From Spartobacteria bacterium LR76 (GTDB lineage: Bacteria > Verrucomicrobiota > Verrucomicrobiia > Chthoniobacterales > Terrimicrobiaceae): DNA of 64,000 bases. Both the position numbers and the translations under genes were made by a program. The stretch covers positions 248,001 to 312,000 of the forward strand of contig QAYZ01000012.1 of the NCBI GenBank assembly GCA_003054655.1, read 5' to 3'. Numbering within the stretch: the first letter of the stretch is position 1; every line of letters starts with the position of its first letter. Positions 18,002-26,385 of the stretch are shown in pieces. Under the pieces are notes generated by a model. It had not been told where the DNA came from, made no database searches, and worked only from the letters and a program-made list of their open reading frames with translations.

Positions 18002-18022
18002 GGGGTATTCAGATCCTGCAAC

Positions 18023-18062
18023 GCGACGGGGAGCCTTGGTCTGGAAGACCTCGTCCCGTCGC
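18023..18062. terminator. Nested hairpin between convergent genes
   Basis: GCGACGGG (18023-18030) pairs with CCCGTCGC (18055-18062), and inside it GGTCT (18038-18042) pairs with AGACC (18046-18050). It lies between the convergent adhesin gene and cassette 2. There is no U-tract on either strand, so it may be a bidirectional roadblock rather than a classical intrinsic terminator. Confidence 0.5.
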
Positions 18063-18164
18063 GGAGCACCGGGTTGGGGAGGGCGGTATCCGCACCTCGC
18101 ACGGGAGAGAGCGGTTCCGGTCTGGCGGGAGCTGAAGCCGGAGGGTCTGGAGGCGCGCTGCCCG

Positions 18165-21100
18165 CTATGGGGAGAAGGTGGAATTCTCGATGACCCGCCA
18201 TTGGTAGTACTTTTCGAGATTGGGCGGCGTGGGGTCGGCGGTGTAATCGGGGATATCGGTATTTGCCGGATCGAGGAATCTCTCGAGGGTGACCGAGCCG
18301 CGCAGTTCGCCGACGATCTGCCCTTTGCCCTCGGTCCATTTCCCCTGGTCGTTGGCCGGAGGATTCTTCAGGGACTGGACAGTGTAGTGGACGGTGAAGG
18401 TATTCGATTTGGTCGTGAGGCGGGGATAAATATCGGCGTAGGGGCGTTCGCGCACGTTATCGCCCACCAGGGCAAAATCATCCCCGTACCAGCCGGCGTC
18501 GGCGGCGGCGTCTGTGGACCAGGAGTAGCCTTGAGGGACGAGATAGATGTCACAGATCTCCGAGGGAGAGCGGAAGATGTCCCATTTGGCGAATCTTGCC
18601 TTGAACTGCCGGAGCGACCCGTCGCTGTCGCTCAGGTTGAGCGGGAGGCGACCGAGGGCGACGGTGCTTCCGGGAGGCTTGGGGTTAGTGGTAGGAGCGG
18701 TGCTGCCGTAGGGGAGCTTGTAGTAGTTATGTCCTGTCTGTGAGCCATTCAATTGGGCGGCAGCCTTGGGCACTTGGGCAATGAGCTCGGAGCCGAGCAC
18801 GGCGCGCACCCCGGTGCTGCGATCGATGTAGGTGAATGGCACGATCTGGTAGTTCATGTTGATCTTGCCTGCGGTGGAGAAGGGCTCGCTGATGGCGTAG
18901 GGTTCCACGACGGGCATGGTGAAGAGATCCAGCAGCAGGTGGTCTTTGGGACCCTTCGGATCGCGTGGACGGCTGGCTTGCGGGCGGAAGAGGAGAGTGC
19001 GCCAGGGTACGCCCTCCTGTACACCGGTCGGGAGCGAGCCAAACATGACTGCCGACGGAATGATGCGATTGGCGGTGAAGTAGCTTGCGATGCTCGAACT
19101 GGCGCCGTTGACCTGGTTTTCACCGTTATAGTAGGGCGCTGCTCCCGAGCTTGTGTAGATATTGCCCTCGTCCGGTTTGTTTGAGTACGCGCCGTCCCGT
19201 GAGCCAGGGAGGCCAGTGTCCCAATCCCAGTCGGCGGCGGGGGTTGAGGTGTTTGGCACCTTGGGAGTCCAAGCCGGTTCGTAATCTGCTCCCGGCACCA
19301 GCTTGCCGCCGAGACTGACGCCCGGCACGAGATTGGAGGCCTTGGCCTGCATGAGCGTATGGGCCAGCTTTGCCCCGGAGCTGTAGCCTGGCGTGGTGAC
19401 CATGTCCTTGGTACCGTCGGCCGTGACGGTCTCCTTGGCCATGATCAGGCGCACGTCGCCGTCCTTGGCGGCGAGGCTGCGGACGACGTCCGACCTGTAG
19501 CTGCCCGCCGTCGAGCTGTCGGGAATGCCCGTGGCATCGGTGCGAATGACGCCACCCTTGCCAGCGGCTGTGAGGGACCCAGGACTCTGCGCTGCCCATT
19601 CGATGCGTTTATCAAACCCCCACCAATCCTCCACAGTGTTGGTGCCGGCGGTGGCGGTCTGGATCAGATCAGGCAGTGGCAGGGTGATGGAAGGGAAGGA
19701 GATCTGAAAGGTCTGGACCACGCGGCGTGTGCTGGTGCCCTTGGCCTTGACCATGATCTCGGCGACGAAATTTCCGTTGGTGCTGAGGGTGACCGTGCCG
19801 GTGCCATCGGTGGCTGTCGGAACAGTGAAGGGGTTGCTGACGAAGCGGTAAGGAAGATACGAAGTGGAAGAGTTGCTCCAGCCGTTGCGGCGATTATTGT
19901 TTCCGCTCCAGTCGACGCGGGACATGAAATACTGAAAGCCGTTCAGGCCTCCCATCTGGATGACGTCATTGTAACGCGTGGCGGGGCCTTCGGTCAGGAG
20001 ATCGCCGGAGGGAAACGGGCTTTTGTCTAGTCCGGCGGACGTCGTGAACTTCACATTGTTCAGGTCGCGGATGTTGATGCTGACATCGGGCATCATCGTG
20101 TCAAAGCCGAGCATGGGCGAGTTGAGCTCGATGAGGATCATCGCCTGGAGGCGTTTTTCACCGGGATTCAGCAGGGTTTTCGTGCCACCGTAGGTGTCGG
20201 CCAGAGTGGGGTTTGGATTGGTAGTGATGTTGTTGCTTTTGGTGCGGGGATCACTTTCATTACTCGGATCGCCGTTTCCATCGGCGGTGGTGATCAGGAG
20301 CAGCGCGACTTCCGAGATGGTGTACATGCGGCCGAGGCCCTGGGTTGCGCCAATACGCAGCGGGACGACCTGTCCGCCGCCGGTGGCGGCATTTGTGCTT
20401 GGTGGGGTAAACCGCACGGTCGGGTTGCTCGAGCTGGCGTCCGTGACCGAGTGGTCATAGAGATTCGTGGAGCGGATGTAGTCCACCATTTCCGTGAGGA
20501 TCTGGTCTCGCTCGTTGGTATACTTGTATTTTTGGTCGAAGCTTCCGCCGAAGCCGGGGATGTCCCGCGAGGTGAGGTTTTGCAGGTAGCTGTAAAGCTC
20601 GCGGTTGCGGGTGATCTGCGACCAATCATTGGTCGGGCTGGTGGAGTCGTGCCGCTGGAAGTAGTATTGATTGATGGCGGAGCCCGTTCCGGTTGAAGAG
20701 CAGAAAGCGATCAGCTTGTCAAAGGGAGTGGCGAGCTTCGTGGTGTTCGTGGGCGTGGGATTGCGCCCGTATTCGGAATCAATGGGCCAGACGGCGATGC
20801 GGGGAGTGCCGAAGAGCGTGGTCTCCGGGGCTCGGCTGTGGCTGGTGAGCAGAAACTTGCCGGTCTCGACCTGCTGCTGGGTCACAGAAGGGCCGTCGCC
20901 GGGGTTCTGGTTGCGGTCGGGGCGGAAGAGCATTTCGCCCGGGGAGGTGTAGAGGCGGTCGTTCTTGGCGGTGATCGTGGTCGGGATATTGGACTTTGTG
21001 GTGTCGACGGTGCCTCCCTTCGAGCCGTTCATGTCGTCGTAGCGGGGGAGGAGGCTGAAAAATTTCGAGGACGTGCCGGCACCGGTTTGCGTGTTGGCGT

Positions 21101-22082
21101 AGTCCCCCATGGGCATGCCCAGGGCACTGAAGATCTTCGAGAGATCGGTTGTCGCCGGGTGGCCGGGGTAGCGTTGATACTCGCCCTGCACCGGCTGATT
21201 GCGGGAGAAGAGCCTGACGTCGTCCAGCATGCGGAAGCGCGGGACGTCCCAGGGTGCGGAGAGCGCGGTGGTGCCGTTCCATTTGCCAATGCTGCCGGAG
21301 GCGGTATTGACGTTTACCTTGGTCGTCTCGTCATCGGTCCAGAAGGCGACGCGGCCGACGATGGGGTTTTCCTTGGTGGCGCCTGAGATGGTCACGGTCG
21401 AGCCGGATGGGGAGGAGGGAGAGACCATGGTCCCATCGCGCAAGACGTACATCCAGCGCACGGGCATGGGGGCGGGCTGGAGCTGCGTGGCTCCGGGAGC
21501 GCCAGTGATGGAAAAGCCATCGAGGGTCTTGAGGACGCTCGGATTGGTGGCGGAGCCGGGACTCGAGGGGTCGCGGGGGTCCAGGATCGGAAAGCTGAGC
21601 GACTCGGTGCTGCCAAATCCCGAGATGGTGACGGGTTTGTTCAGATCGACCCAGACGGCTGGCTGGCTGGCCCAACTGGCTGGCGGGATGTCGTCGGCCA
21701 GGATATTGCCGCTGCTGGTTGCCGTCGACATCTCAGTGCTCGAGTAGAGGCGATAGATATTGGTGAGGTTTCCCGCGTTGTCGAAAACCCGCACCGCGCC
21801 CGGCTGGGACGCCCAGGTGGAGTCGCCGGTGCTGGTGCCCGTGGTCGCCTCGTTGATCGTGGCCTGTACCAGATTCACGGCGGATTCCGCCAGGAGCCGC
21901 GTGCTGGCGGCGGCGTCGTAGCTCGCCGAGGCAGAACGCTCCGTGCCCGTGCGCACGAGGAAAATGGTCACGAGGGCACCGAGCAGGACGATGATGGCGA
22001 GGACGGCGATGAGGGCGGAGCCGGCGGTCAACTGCCGACGGGCAAAGCAAAGACGCCGTGGGGAATCAAGCAGCCGTTTCAT
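18165..22082 (-). CDS. Giant GspK/PilX-like protein, Verru_Chthon cassette protein A, cassette 2
   Basis: 1305 aa. The N-terminus has a short basic segment and GSALIAVLAIIVLLGALVTI, a PilX/GspK-type membrane helix. The large head contains NPIVGRVAFWTDDETTKVNVNTA and, near the C-terminus, LLLDLFTMPVVEPY followed by GKINMNYQIVPFTYIDR, features I associate with Verru_Chthon cassette protein A. The GspK-like NLNTA/HhH block seen in cassette 1 is replaced here by the NMNYQ block. The start overlaps the D stop as ATGA, so translation is probably coupled. It ends the operon, 160 bases from the convergent PEP-CTERM gene. Confidence 0.88.
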   Translation of the reverse strand: MKRLLDSPRRLCFARRQLTAGSALIAVLAIIVLLGALVTIFLVRTGTERSASASYDAAASTRLLAESAVNLVQATINEATTGTSTGDSTWASQPGAVRVFDNAGNLTNIYRLYSSTEMSTATSSGNILADDIPPASWASQPAVWVDLNKPVTISGFGSTESLSFPILDPRDPSSPGSATNPSVLKTLDGFSITGAPGATQLQPAPMPVRWMYVLRDGTMVSPSSPSGSTVTISGATKENPIVGRVAFWTDDETTKVNVNTASGSIGKWNGTTALSAPWDVPRFRMLDDVRLFSRNQPVQGEYQRYPGHPATTDLSKIFSALGMPMGDYANTQTGAGTSSKFFSLLPRYDDMNGSKGGTVDTTKSNIPTTITAKNDRLYTSPGEMLFRPDRNQNPGDGPSVTQQQVETGKFLLTSHSRAPETTLFGTPRIAVWPIDSEYGRNPTPTNTTKLATPFDKLIAFCSSTGTGSAINQYYFQRHDSTSPTNDWSQITRNRELYSYLQNLTSRDIPGFGGSFDQKYKYTNERDQILTEMVDYIRSTNLYDHSVTDASSSNPTVRFTPPSTNAATGGGQVVPLRIGATQGLGRMYTISEVALLLITTADGNGDPSNESDPRTKSNNITTNPNPTLADTYGGTKTLLNPGEKRLQAMILIELNSPMLGFDTMMPDVSINIRDLNNVKFTTSAGLDKSPFPSGDLLTEGPATRYNDVIQMGGLNGFQYFMSRVDWSGNNNRRNGWSNSSTSYLPYRFVSNPFTVPTATDGTGTVTLSTNGNFVAEIMVKAKGTSTRRVVQTFQISFPSITLPLPDLIQTATAGTNTVEDWWGFDKRIEWAAQSPGSLTAAGKGGVIRTDATGIPDSSTAGSYRSDVVRSLAAKDGDVRLIMAKETVTADGTKDMVTTPGYSSGAKLAHTLMQAKASNLVPGVSLGGKLVPGADYEPAWTPKVPNTSTPAADWDWDTGLPGSRDGAYSNKPDEGNIYTSSGAAPYYNGENQVNGASSSIASYFTANRIIPSAVMFGSLPTGVQEGVPWRTLLFRPQASRPRDPKGPKDHLLLDLFTMPVVEPYAISEPFSTAGKINMNYQIVPFTYIDRSTGVRAVLGSELIAQVPKAAAQLNGSQTGHNYYKLPYGSTAPTTNPKPPGSTVALGRLPLNLSDSDGSLRQFKARFAKWDIFRSPSEICDIYLVPQGYSWSTDAAADAGWYGDDFALVGDNVRERPYADIYPRLTTKSNTFTVHYTVQSLKNPPANDQGKWTEGKGQIVGELRGSVTLERFLDPANTDIPDYTADPTPPNLEKYYQWRVIENSTFSP

Positions 22083-22678
22083 GGACGATAGACGAGGGGT
22101 GTGCCAGTGACGGGATTGATCTGGACGAGGAAATAGTTCGCGGGGAGCGAGGTGTTTCCAGCGAAGACCTCCGGAACGATGGTGAAGACGAGATCCTTCA
22201 TGTCGACGATCGGGGTGACCTCGCCAGAGGGCCGTATCTGAAGAGCGCAGTAGGAGACGCTGGCTCCGCCGAGGGTCATCGAACCGGTCGGCAGGCTGGC
22301 TATGGCGGGAGAGAGCGTGTTGTCTGCGATGGTGACGCTCTGGGGCAGATTCACGATGCGGCGGGCGGGCGACATCTGGCCGCTGTCATCTGCGCGCCAG
22401 AGTTGCGTGGCGGCATAGCCTTTGCGACCGGCGATCTTGATGAGGCGCAACTCGATCACTTGATTCCGGGAGGAGGCGGTCTGGCGGGCGAGGTTTACCT
22501 GATCGGCGACCAACTGGCCTCCGCGAGTCAGGTCGCTGCTTTGCATGACCGAGGTGAGTGCTGGTACGGTGATGACGGCGAGCAGGCCGATGACGGCGAT
22601 CACGACGAGGAGCTCGACGAGCGAAAAGCCTCGCGGGCGAGCGAGACCGGAAACCTGTGCTTGTGATGTTGAGCTCAT
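22079..22678 (-). CDS. Prepilin-like protein, Verru_Chthon cassette protein D (GspH-like), cassette 2
   Basis: 199 aa from ATG 22678, which overlaps the C stop as ATGA; a longer start at 22696 lies within the C gene. The leader ends RPRG and is followed by FSLVELLVVIAVIGLLAVI, a textbook prepilin cleavage site and helix. The head ends YFLVQINPVTGTPLVYRP, matching the end of the cassette 1 D protein. In cassette 1 the D gene comes first, but here it is third, so gene order has changed while content is kept. Confidence 0.9.
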   Translation of the reverse strand: MSSTSQAQVSGLARPRGFSLVELLVVIAVIGLLAVITVPALTSVMQSSDLTRGGQLVADQVNLARQTASSRNQVIELRLIKIAGRKGYAATQLWRADDSGQMSPARRIVNLPQSVTIADNTLSPAIASLPTGSMTLGGASVSYCALQIRPSGEVTPIVDMKDLVFTIVPEVFAGNTSLPANYFLVQINPVTGTPLVYRP

Positions 22679-23727
22679 TGGGCGGTCCGGCTCCATTTCG
22701 ACTCTCGCAGCGGGACGACCGCCGTGAAAATTTTGAAATCGATGCCCTGGTCGGAAAGCGCCTTCGATACGGCGTCGAGATCCGACTGGTAGCGGTCGAC
22801 ATTGGCAAACCGCCCGGAAAGCGCCGACTCGATCTCGGAGGGCGGCGTGGCTGATCCGCGATCCAGACGTGCGGCGGAAGCCTCGCTGATGACGATCATG
22901 GTCAGCTCCACCACGGGAGGAAGCTGGTTGGCGGTGATCGACTGGGGAGTCGACATCGCATTTGCCTGCGAATTGTAGGAAAACGCGCCTCCGGAGAGGA
23001 GGTCCTTGCCTTTTTCATCCTCGGCGGCGGGGAGGCGTGGCCAGGCGATGAAGGCGATCACATTGTCGATGAGAGGAGTGAGCGCGGATGCAGACTGTTT
23101 GTTAGCAATGGGCTGCAGCCACTCCGCCCTGTCCCAGTATTGCTGGATTGTCGTCCGATAGGCGGCCGCGGTTTGCGAGGCCTGGCGGGCCGGCTTGTTA
23201 AAAACCTTTAGGCCTTCGGTGGGTTGAAGCCCGAGCATCAGCCGGTAGCGGTATTTGTCGTTCCCGACGGCGGAGGGCTGGAAATCCTCGCTGCTTCCGA
23301 ACTGAACAAATGCGCTGCAGGCATTCATGAGCCCCCGCGTGGCCCTGAGGGTGGATGACGTGGAATAGGCCTCGGGGCTGACGAAGTAAATCTCCTGTCC
23401 ATAGCCTGCGTTTTGCGTGTTCTGCTGGATGATGAACTGCAGGTCGGACTGGCGAAGATACACCGAGGGTGCGAGCGGGTTGTCGTAGTCCCAATAGGGA
23501 TTCAGCGTGGCCTGGGAGAGATAGCGATTGATCAGGTCGAACCCGGTGCGCGCGGCGGCGGAAGATTCCAGGCCGGCGGTGGAATGCCGGATGGTGGCGG
23601 ACACGGAGTTCGTGACGGCGAGGATGATGCCCAGCAACACGATAAAGACCGCCGAGGCGGCCAGGAGCTCGATGAGCGTGAAGGCGGCCGCCTTGCGAGG
23701 CGCTGCGTTTGGGGTGCTGTGGGGCAT
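22675..23727 (-). CDS. Prepilin-like protein, Verru_Chthon cassette protein C (GspJ/PilW-like), cassette 2
   Basis: 350 aa. Leader MPHSTPNAAPRKAAA, then FTLIELLAASAVFIVLLGI, a prepilin processing site and helix with the conserved Glu. The head includes YGQEIYFVSPEAYSTSS, YRYRLMLGLQPTEGLKVF and DNVIAFIAWPRLP. It corresponds in position and domain plan to the cassette 1 C protein, although the heads are visibly diverged. It follows the B gene by 11 bases and is coupled to the D gene by a 4-base overlap. Confidence 0.88.
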   Translation of the reverse strand: MPHSTPNAAPRKAAAFTLIELLAASAVFIVLLGIILAVTNSVSATIRHSTAGLESSAAARTGFDLINRYLSQATLNPYWDYDNPLAPSVYLRQSDLQFIIQQNTQNAGYGQEIYFVSPEAYSTSSTLRATRGLMNACSAFVQFGSSEDFQPSAVGNDKYRYRLMLGLQPTEGLKVFNKPARQASQTAAAYRTTIQQYWDRAEWLQPIANKQSASALTPLIDNVIAFIAWPRLPAAEDEKGKDLLSGGAFSYNSQANAMSTPQSITANQLPPVVELTMIVISEASAARLDRGSATPPSEIESALSGRFANVDRYQSDLDAVSKALSDQGIDFKIFTAVVPLRESKWSRTAQ

Positions 23728-23738
23728 GCGCTTGAGCG

Positions 23739-24218
23739 CTAGTCGTTCTTTTGCTTCGCCAACAGGAGCGAGTAGACGACCTCCTGGCGATTCGCCTTGG
23801 CGACGCTGGCGGGATAGGAGATGCTCACCTTCACGCTGCGGGCGTTGGAGGAGTTCACGGAGAGACCCGGTGCGTTGATTGCGTTGAGCGTGAAGCTGGC
23901 GACATAGTAGGCGTCGCGCTCCTGCGAGCGGGTGCCGTCCTGGCTGAAGTAAAAGGGATTGTCTGGCAGCGTTGCGATCGTCAGGTCATCAGAGCTGCTG
24001 CTTTCAAAGGAGATCTGCTGCAGGTCGCCCTGGATCTGGCGGGCGATGTTGGCTGCGGCGATCTGGCTGCGGGATTGCTGGGCCGACCGGAGGCCGACCG
24101 GCAGGGTGCCGACCACGGCCATCATGGCAAAAGAGACGATGCCAAGGGCGAGCACGACCTCGATGAGGCTGAATGCCCTGGCGGGCTTGGAAAAATGGGG
24201 GAGGGGTTTTGCGAACAT
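23739..24218 (-). CDS. Prepilin-like protein, Verru_Chthon cassette protein B (GspI/PilV-like), cassette 2
   Basis: 159 aa and first gene of cassette 2. The leader MFAKPLPHFSKPARA precedes FSLIEVVLALGIVSFAMMAV, then GTLPVGLRSAQQSRSQIAA, closely matching the B protein of cassette 1 (GLIPVGLRSNQAA). The C-terminal half (AYYVASFTLNAINAPG, VKVSISYPA) should be a periplasmic beta domain. The promoter must lie in the 24219-24480 gap, which holds an inverted repeat 35 bases ahead of the start. Confidence 0.9.
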   Translation of the reverse strand: MFAKPLPHFSKPARAFSLIEVVLALGIVSFAMMAVVGTLPVGLRSAQQSRSQIAAANIARQIQGDLQQISFESSSSDDLTIATLPDNPFYFSQDGTRSQERDAYYVASFTLNAINAPGLSVNSSNARSVKVSISYPASVAKANRQEVVYSLLLAKQKND

Positions 24219-24481
24219 AGTGTCGGGCCGATCGCGTTAGGGGTGGGATATAGCTAACAATAGGTCGTTTTTGGTGAATCTGTTAGCGGAAATCTGACTA
24301 AAATTATGCGGTTTACAGACATTTCACCCCGGGAAATGAGGAATTAGCCATTTTCGCGCGCCCGATGGGAGGTAAGGCGTGCTTTTCGGCCTGCCGGGGG
24401 AGCAGCCGACCAGGAGGGGGACTTCAGCGTCATCTCGAAATATCGCTCGATGGGGCCGTATTGCAACGGCCGCCGATCGTT
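24219..24481 (-). promoter_or_regulatory. Leader of cassette 2 with a 7-bp inverted repeat
   Basis: No gene is visible. GCTAACA (24253-24259) and TGTTAGC (24281-24287) form a perfect inverted repeat in an AT-rich stretch 35-69 bases upstream of the cassette 2 start. Centre-to-centre spacing is 28 bases, more like a two-site operator than an RNA hairpin. The remaining bases up to the GH16 terminator show nothing I can name. Confidence 0.4.
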
Positions 24482-24516
24482 GAAAAAGGCCGCTCCCCGG
24501 AAGGATCGCGGGGAGC
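24482..24516 (-). terminator. Intrinsic terminator of the GH16 gene
   Basis: Reading the minus strand, an 8-bp GC-rich stem (24516-24509 with 24499-24492, nine-base loop) is followed by GGCC and a run of five T. It lies about 60 bases after the GH16 stop. Confidence 0.75.
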
Positions 24517-24574
24517 TACCGGAGGTATCGCCCGGGAGGCGGGGGGCTGGCTCCCGGAAATGAGGGTGCCCCGC

Positions 24575-25990
24575 TTATTCTGCGCGCCAGATCTTGAGCG
24601 AGCGGAGGGTCATGTCGCCGGATCCATCGGCGTAGTCGGACTTTGGGTCGGCCTTGACCGCGACGTTGGTGAGCGGGTACCAGGTCTGTCCTTTGAAGGG
24701 GTTGGCGTAGCGCATGGTCTCGACCCCGTCGATGAACATGGTGATCCACTCCTCGGTGACGGTAACGGCAAAGGTGTGAAACTCGCTATCGAGGGTATCC
24801 TCCAGCCCGAATGTGCGCATTTTCATATTCATCGCGGGCCGGGTGAAGGTGCGGATGGTGTTTTTACCACCATGGAGGTTGGTCGAGAGGTCGGAGGAGA
24901 ACTTCCATGAACCATTATATCCAAAGCCCTCGTAGACATCGATCTCTGGCGGCCATCCTCCGGTGGGCACCAACCAGAGGGCTGGCCAGGAGCCTTTGCG
25001 GTTGGGCATCCGGACCACCCACTCGACGCTGCCGTATTTGAACTGGGTCTCGGGGGTCTTGTGGCCTGAGAGCATCGTGGCGAGGAAGGGGTAGTACATC
25101 GCCGGAGAGCCGACCTCGACGGGCTTTTCCAGGCGGCGCGACGAGAGGACGAGCCCCTCGCTGGAGCGGCTGAAGCCTCCCATGTCTACCGTGCCATAGT
25201 AGCCTGTCTCGCCATTGCCCACCTGGGTGCGGCCATGGGACAGGGAGGTGGAAAAGGTGTTTGGTCCTCCCTTGTCGTCGTACTGTATGGTCTCGCCCGT
25301 GCCGGAGTAGCAGAGCGCGCCGAGAGGCTCAAACTTGAGCGGCGGGCGGCTGGTGTCTGCGATGGGCTCGTTGGTCGCATCGGCTGCGGCCGTGATGAGA
25401 ATCTCGCTGCCCTGGCGATTGGCGCCGTCGGGAACGGAGGATTGAGTGGCTTTCAGGTTGTTTCCCTCGCTCATGCCGGAGACATCAAAGGTCACCGTCT
25501 TCGTGAGAGGGTCGCCTGGCCGGAAGATGACCGGCTTTGTCATGTCGGGCATGGCCCGGCCACCCTGGCCATTGAACACACGGATGTAGGCGATCACCGT
25601 GTTGGCGCTGGGTTTATCCATGGTGACTGGCACGTGCACCTCGGAGGTGCCGGTCGGGACGTTGAAGCTCTTGATTGAGACGTTGGCGATCGGAGGATAT
25701 TTCTTGCCGCCATCGTAGATGTCCGTGCTGGCTGCCGCGTGCTTGTCGAGTTCGGCGATGATGCGTCCCAGCGCCTGGCTTGCAGACTGCGCGTCTTTTT
25801 TGATCTCGTCGTTGTCCGATTTTTGGACGACCTGGGAAATGGCTTCGCTGGCGGTCCTGGCGTCCGTCTGGAGCGTCTGGACTTGCTCGGGAGTCAGGTT
25901 TTCCGCAGCGAGAAATGGCGCGGCGACGGTAACGGAGAGAGCGGCAAGGATCGCCCCCGGGCGGCATGGAAAACTTCGGGTTGTCTTCAT
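24575..25990 (-). CDS. Secreted GH16 endo-glycanase
   Basis: 471 aa from ATG 25990, chosen because it begins a signal peptide (basic start, then AILAALSVTVAAPFLAAE); the frame is open upstream but without such a start. Residues 36-100 are helical and charged (LTPEQVQTLQ... AELDKHAA), possibly a short coiled coil. A beta-sandwich segment follows, then a GH16 jelly roll at about 245-471. The GH16 signature E-x-D-x-x-E is present as EIDVYE (E349, D351, E354), with SWPALWLVPTGG before it. GH16 enzymes cut beta-1,3/1,4-glucans or galactans; specificity is not readable here. It is transcribed away from the neighbouring PEP-CTERM gene. Confidence 0.88.
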   Translation of the reverse strand: MKTTRSFPCRPGAILAALSVTVAAPFLAAENLTPEQVQTLQTDARTASEAISQVVQKSDNDEIKKDAQSASQALGRIIAELDKHAAASTDIYDGGKKYPPIANVSIKSFNVPTGTSEVHVPVTMDKPSANTVIAYIRVFNGQGGRAMPDMTKPVIFRPGDPLTKTVTFDVSGMSEGNNLKATQSSVPDGANRQGSEILITAAADATNEPIADTSRPPLKFEPLGALCYSGTGETIQYDDKGGPNTFSTSLSHGRTQVGNGETGYYGTVDMGGFSRSSEGLVLSSRRLEKPVEVGSPAMYYPFLATMLSGHKTPETQFKYGSVEWVVRMPNRKGSWPALWLVPTGGWPPEIDVYEGFGYNGSWKFSSDLSTNLHGGKNTIRTFTRPAMNMKMRTFGLEDTLDSEFHTFAVTVTEEWITMFIDGVETMRYANPFKGQTWYPLTNVAVKADPKSDYADGSGDMTLRSLKIWRAE

Positions 25991-26211
25991 GGGAATTTGG
26001 GTGGAGGGAGCGGCGTTATCTGGAAATGCCGCGGACTCGAGATGTGCGGAAAAGGCTGCGGGGTCTGCTATCGCAATAAACCAATAGCACATGGGTGAAT
26101 ATCCGCTTAGGGAAAATAATCTACTTTTTTCTTAAGGCAAGTGAGGTTCCTTACGCGCGCGTGTCTAGTAATGCCTAATGAATCTCAAGGGAAGGTTTCT
26201 TTGGAGAGGAA
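25991..26211. other. Divergent intergenic region between GH16 and the PEP-CTERM adhesin
   Basis: AT-rich around 26100-26145 (AATAATCTACTTTTTTCTTAA), with a short palindrome ACGCGCGCGT at 26153-26162. It probably contains promoters for both directions; I cannot assign hexamers with confidence. Confidence 0.35.
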
Positions 26212-26349
26212 ATGTTCCTCCGCGCTTTCAGGGCTGCGTTCCTGCTGGGGATGAGCGTGACCCTGGGTGGCTCCGAGGCGGCGGGTATGTCGGAAAAACG
26301 CATATATTGGATCGGATGTGAGCCTATACGTTTGCGGGATCTAGGGTAA
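26212..26349 (+). CDS. Candidate 45-aa small protein
   Basis: An ATG at 26212 follows a purine-rich Shine-Dalgarno-like stretch (GGAGAGGA). The frame encodes MFLRAFRAAFLLGMSVTLGG followed by a polar tail ending RLRDLG. The first 20 residues look like a signal peptide or single membrane helix. It ends 36 bases before the adhesin start. It could be a small secreted peptide, a leader, or a chance frame; codon evidence is too short to decide. Confidence 0.3.
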   Translation: MFLRAFRAAFLLGMSVTLGGSEAAGMSEKRIYWIGCEPIRLRDLG

Positions 26350-26385
26350 GCTTGCTGGCAAATGGCTCTCCCCTCCCCACGCTGT

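Noticed and set aside
17943-18743. 266-codon plus-strand frame across the convergent junction into cassette 2.
   Set aside because: It overlaps the strongly supported cassette A protein and has no motif or signal peptide.
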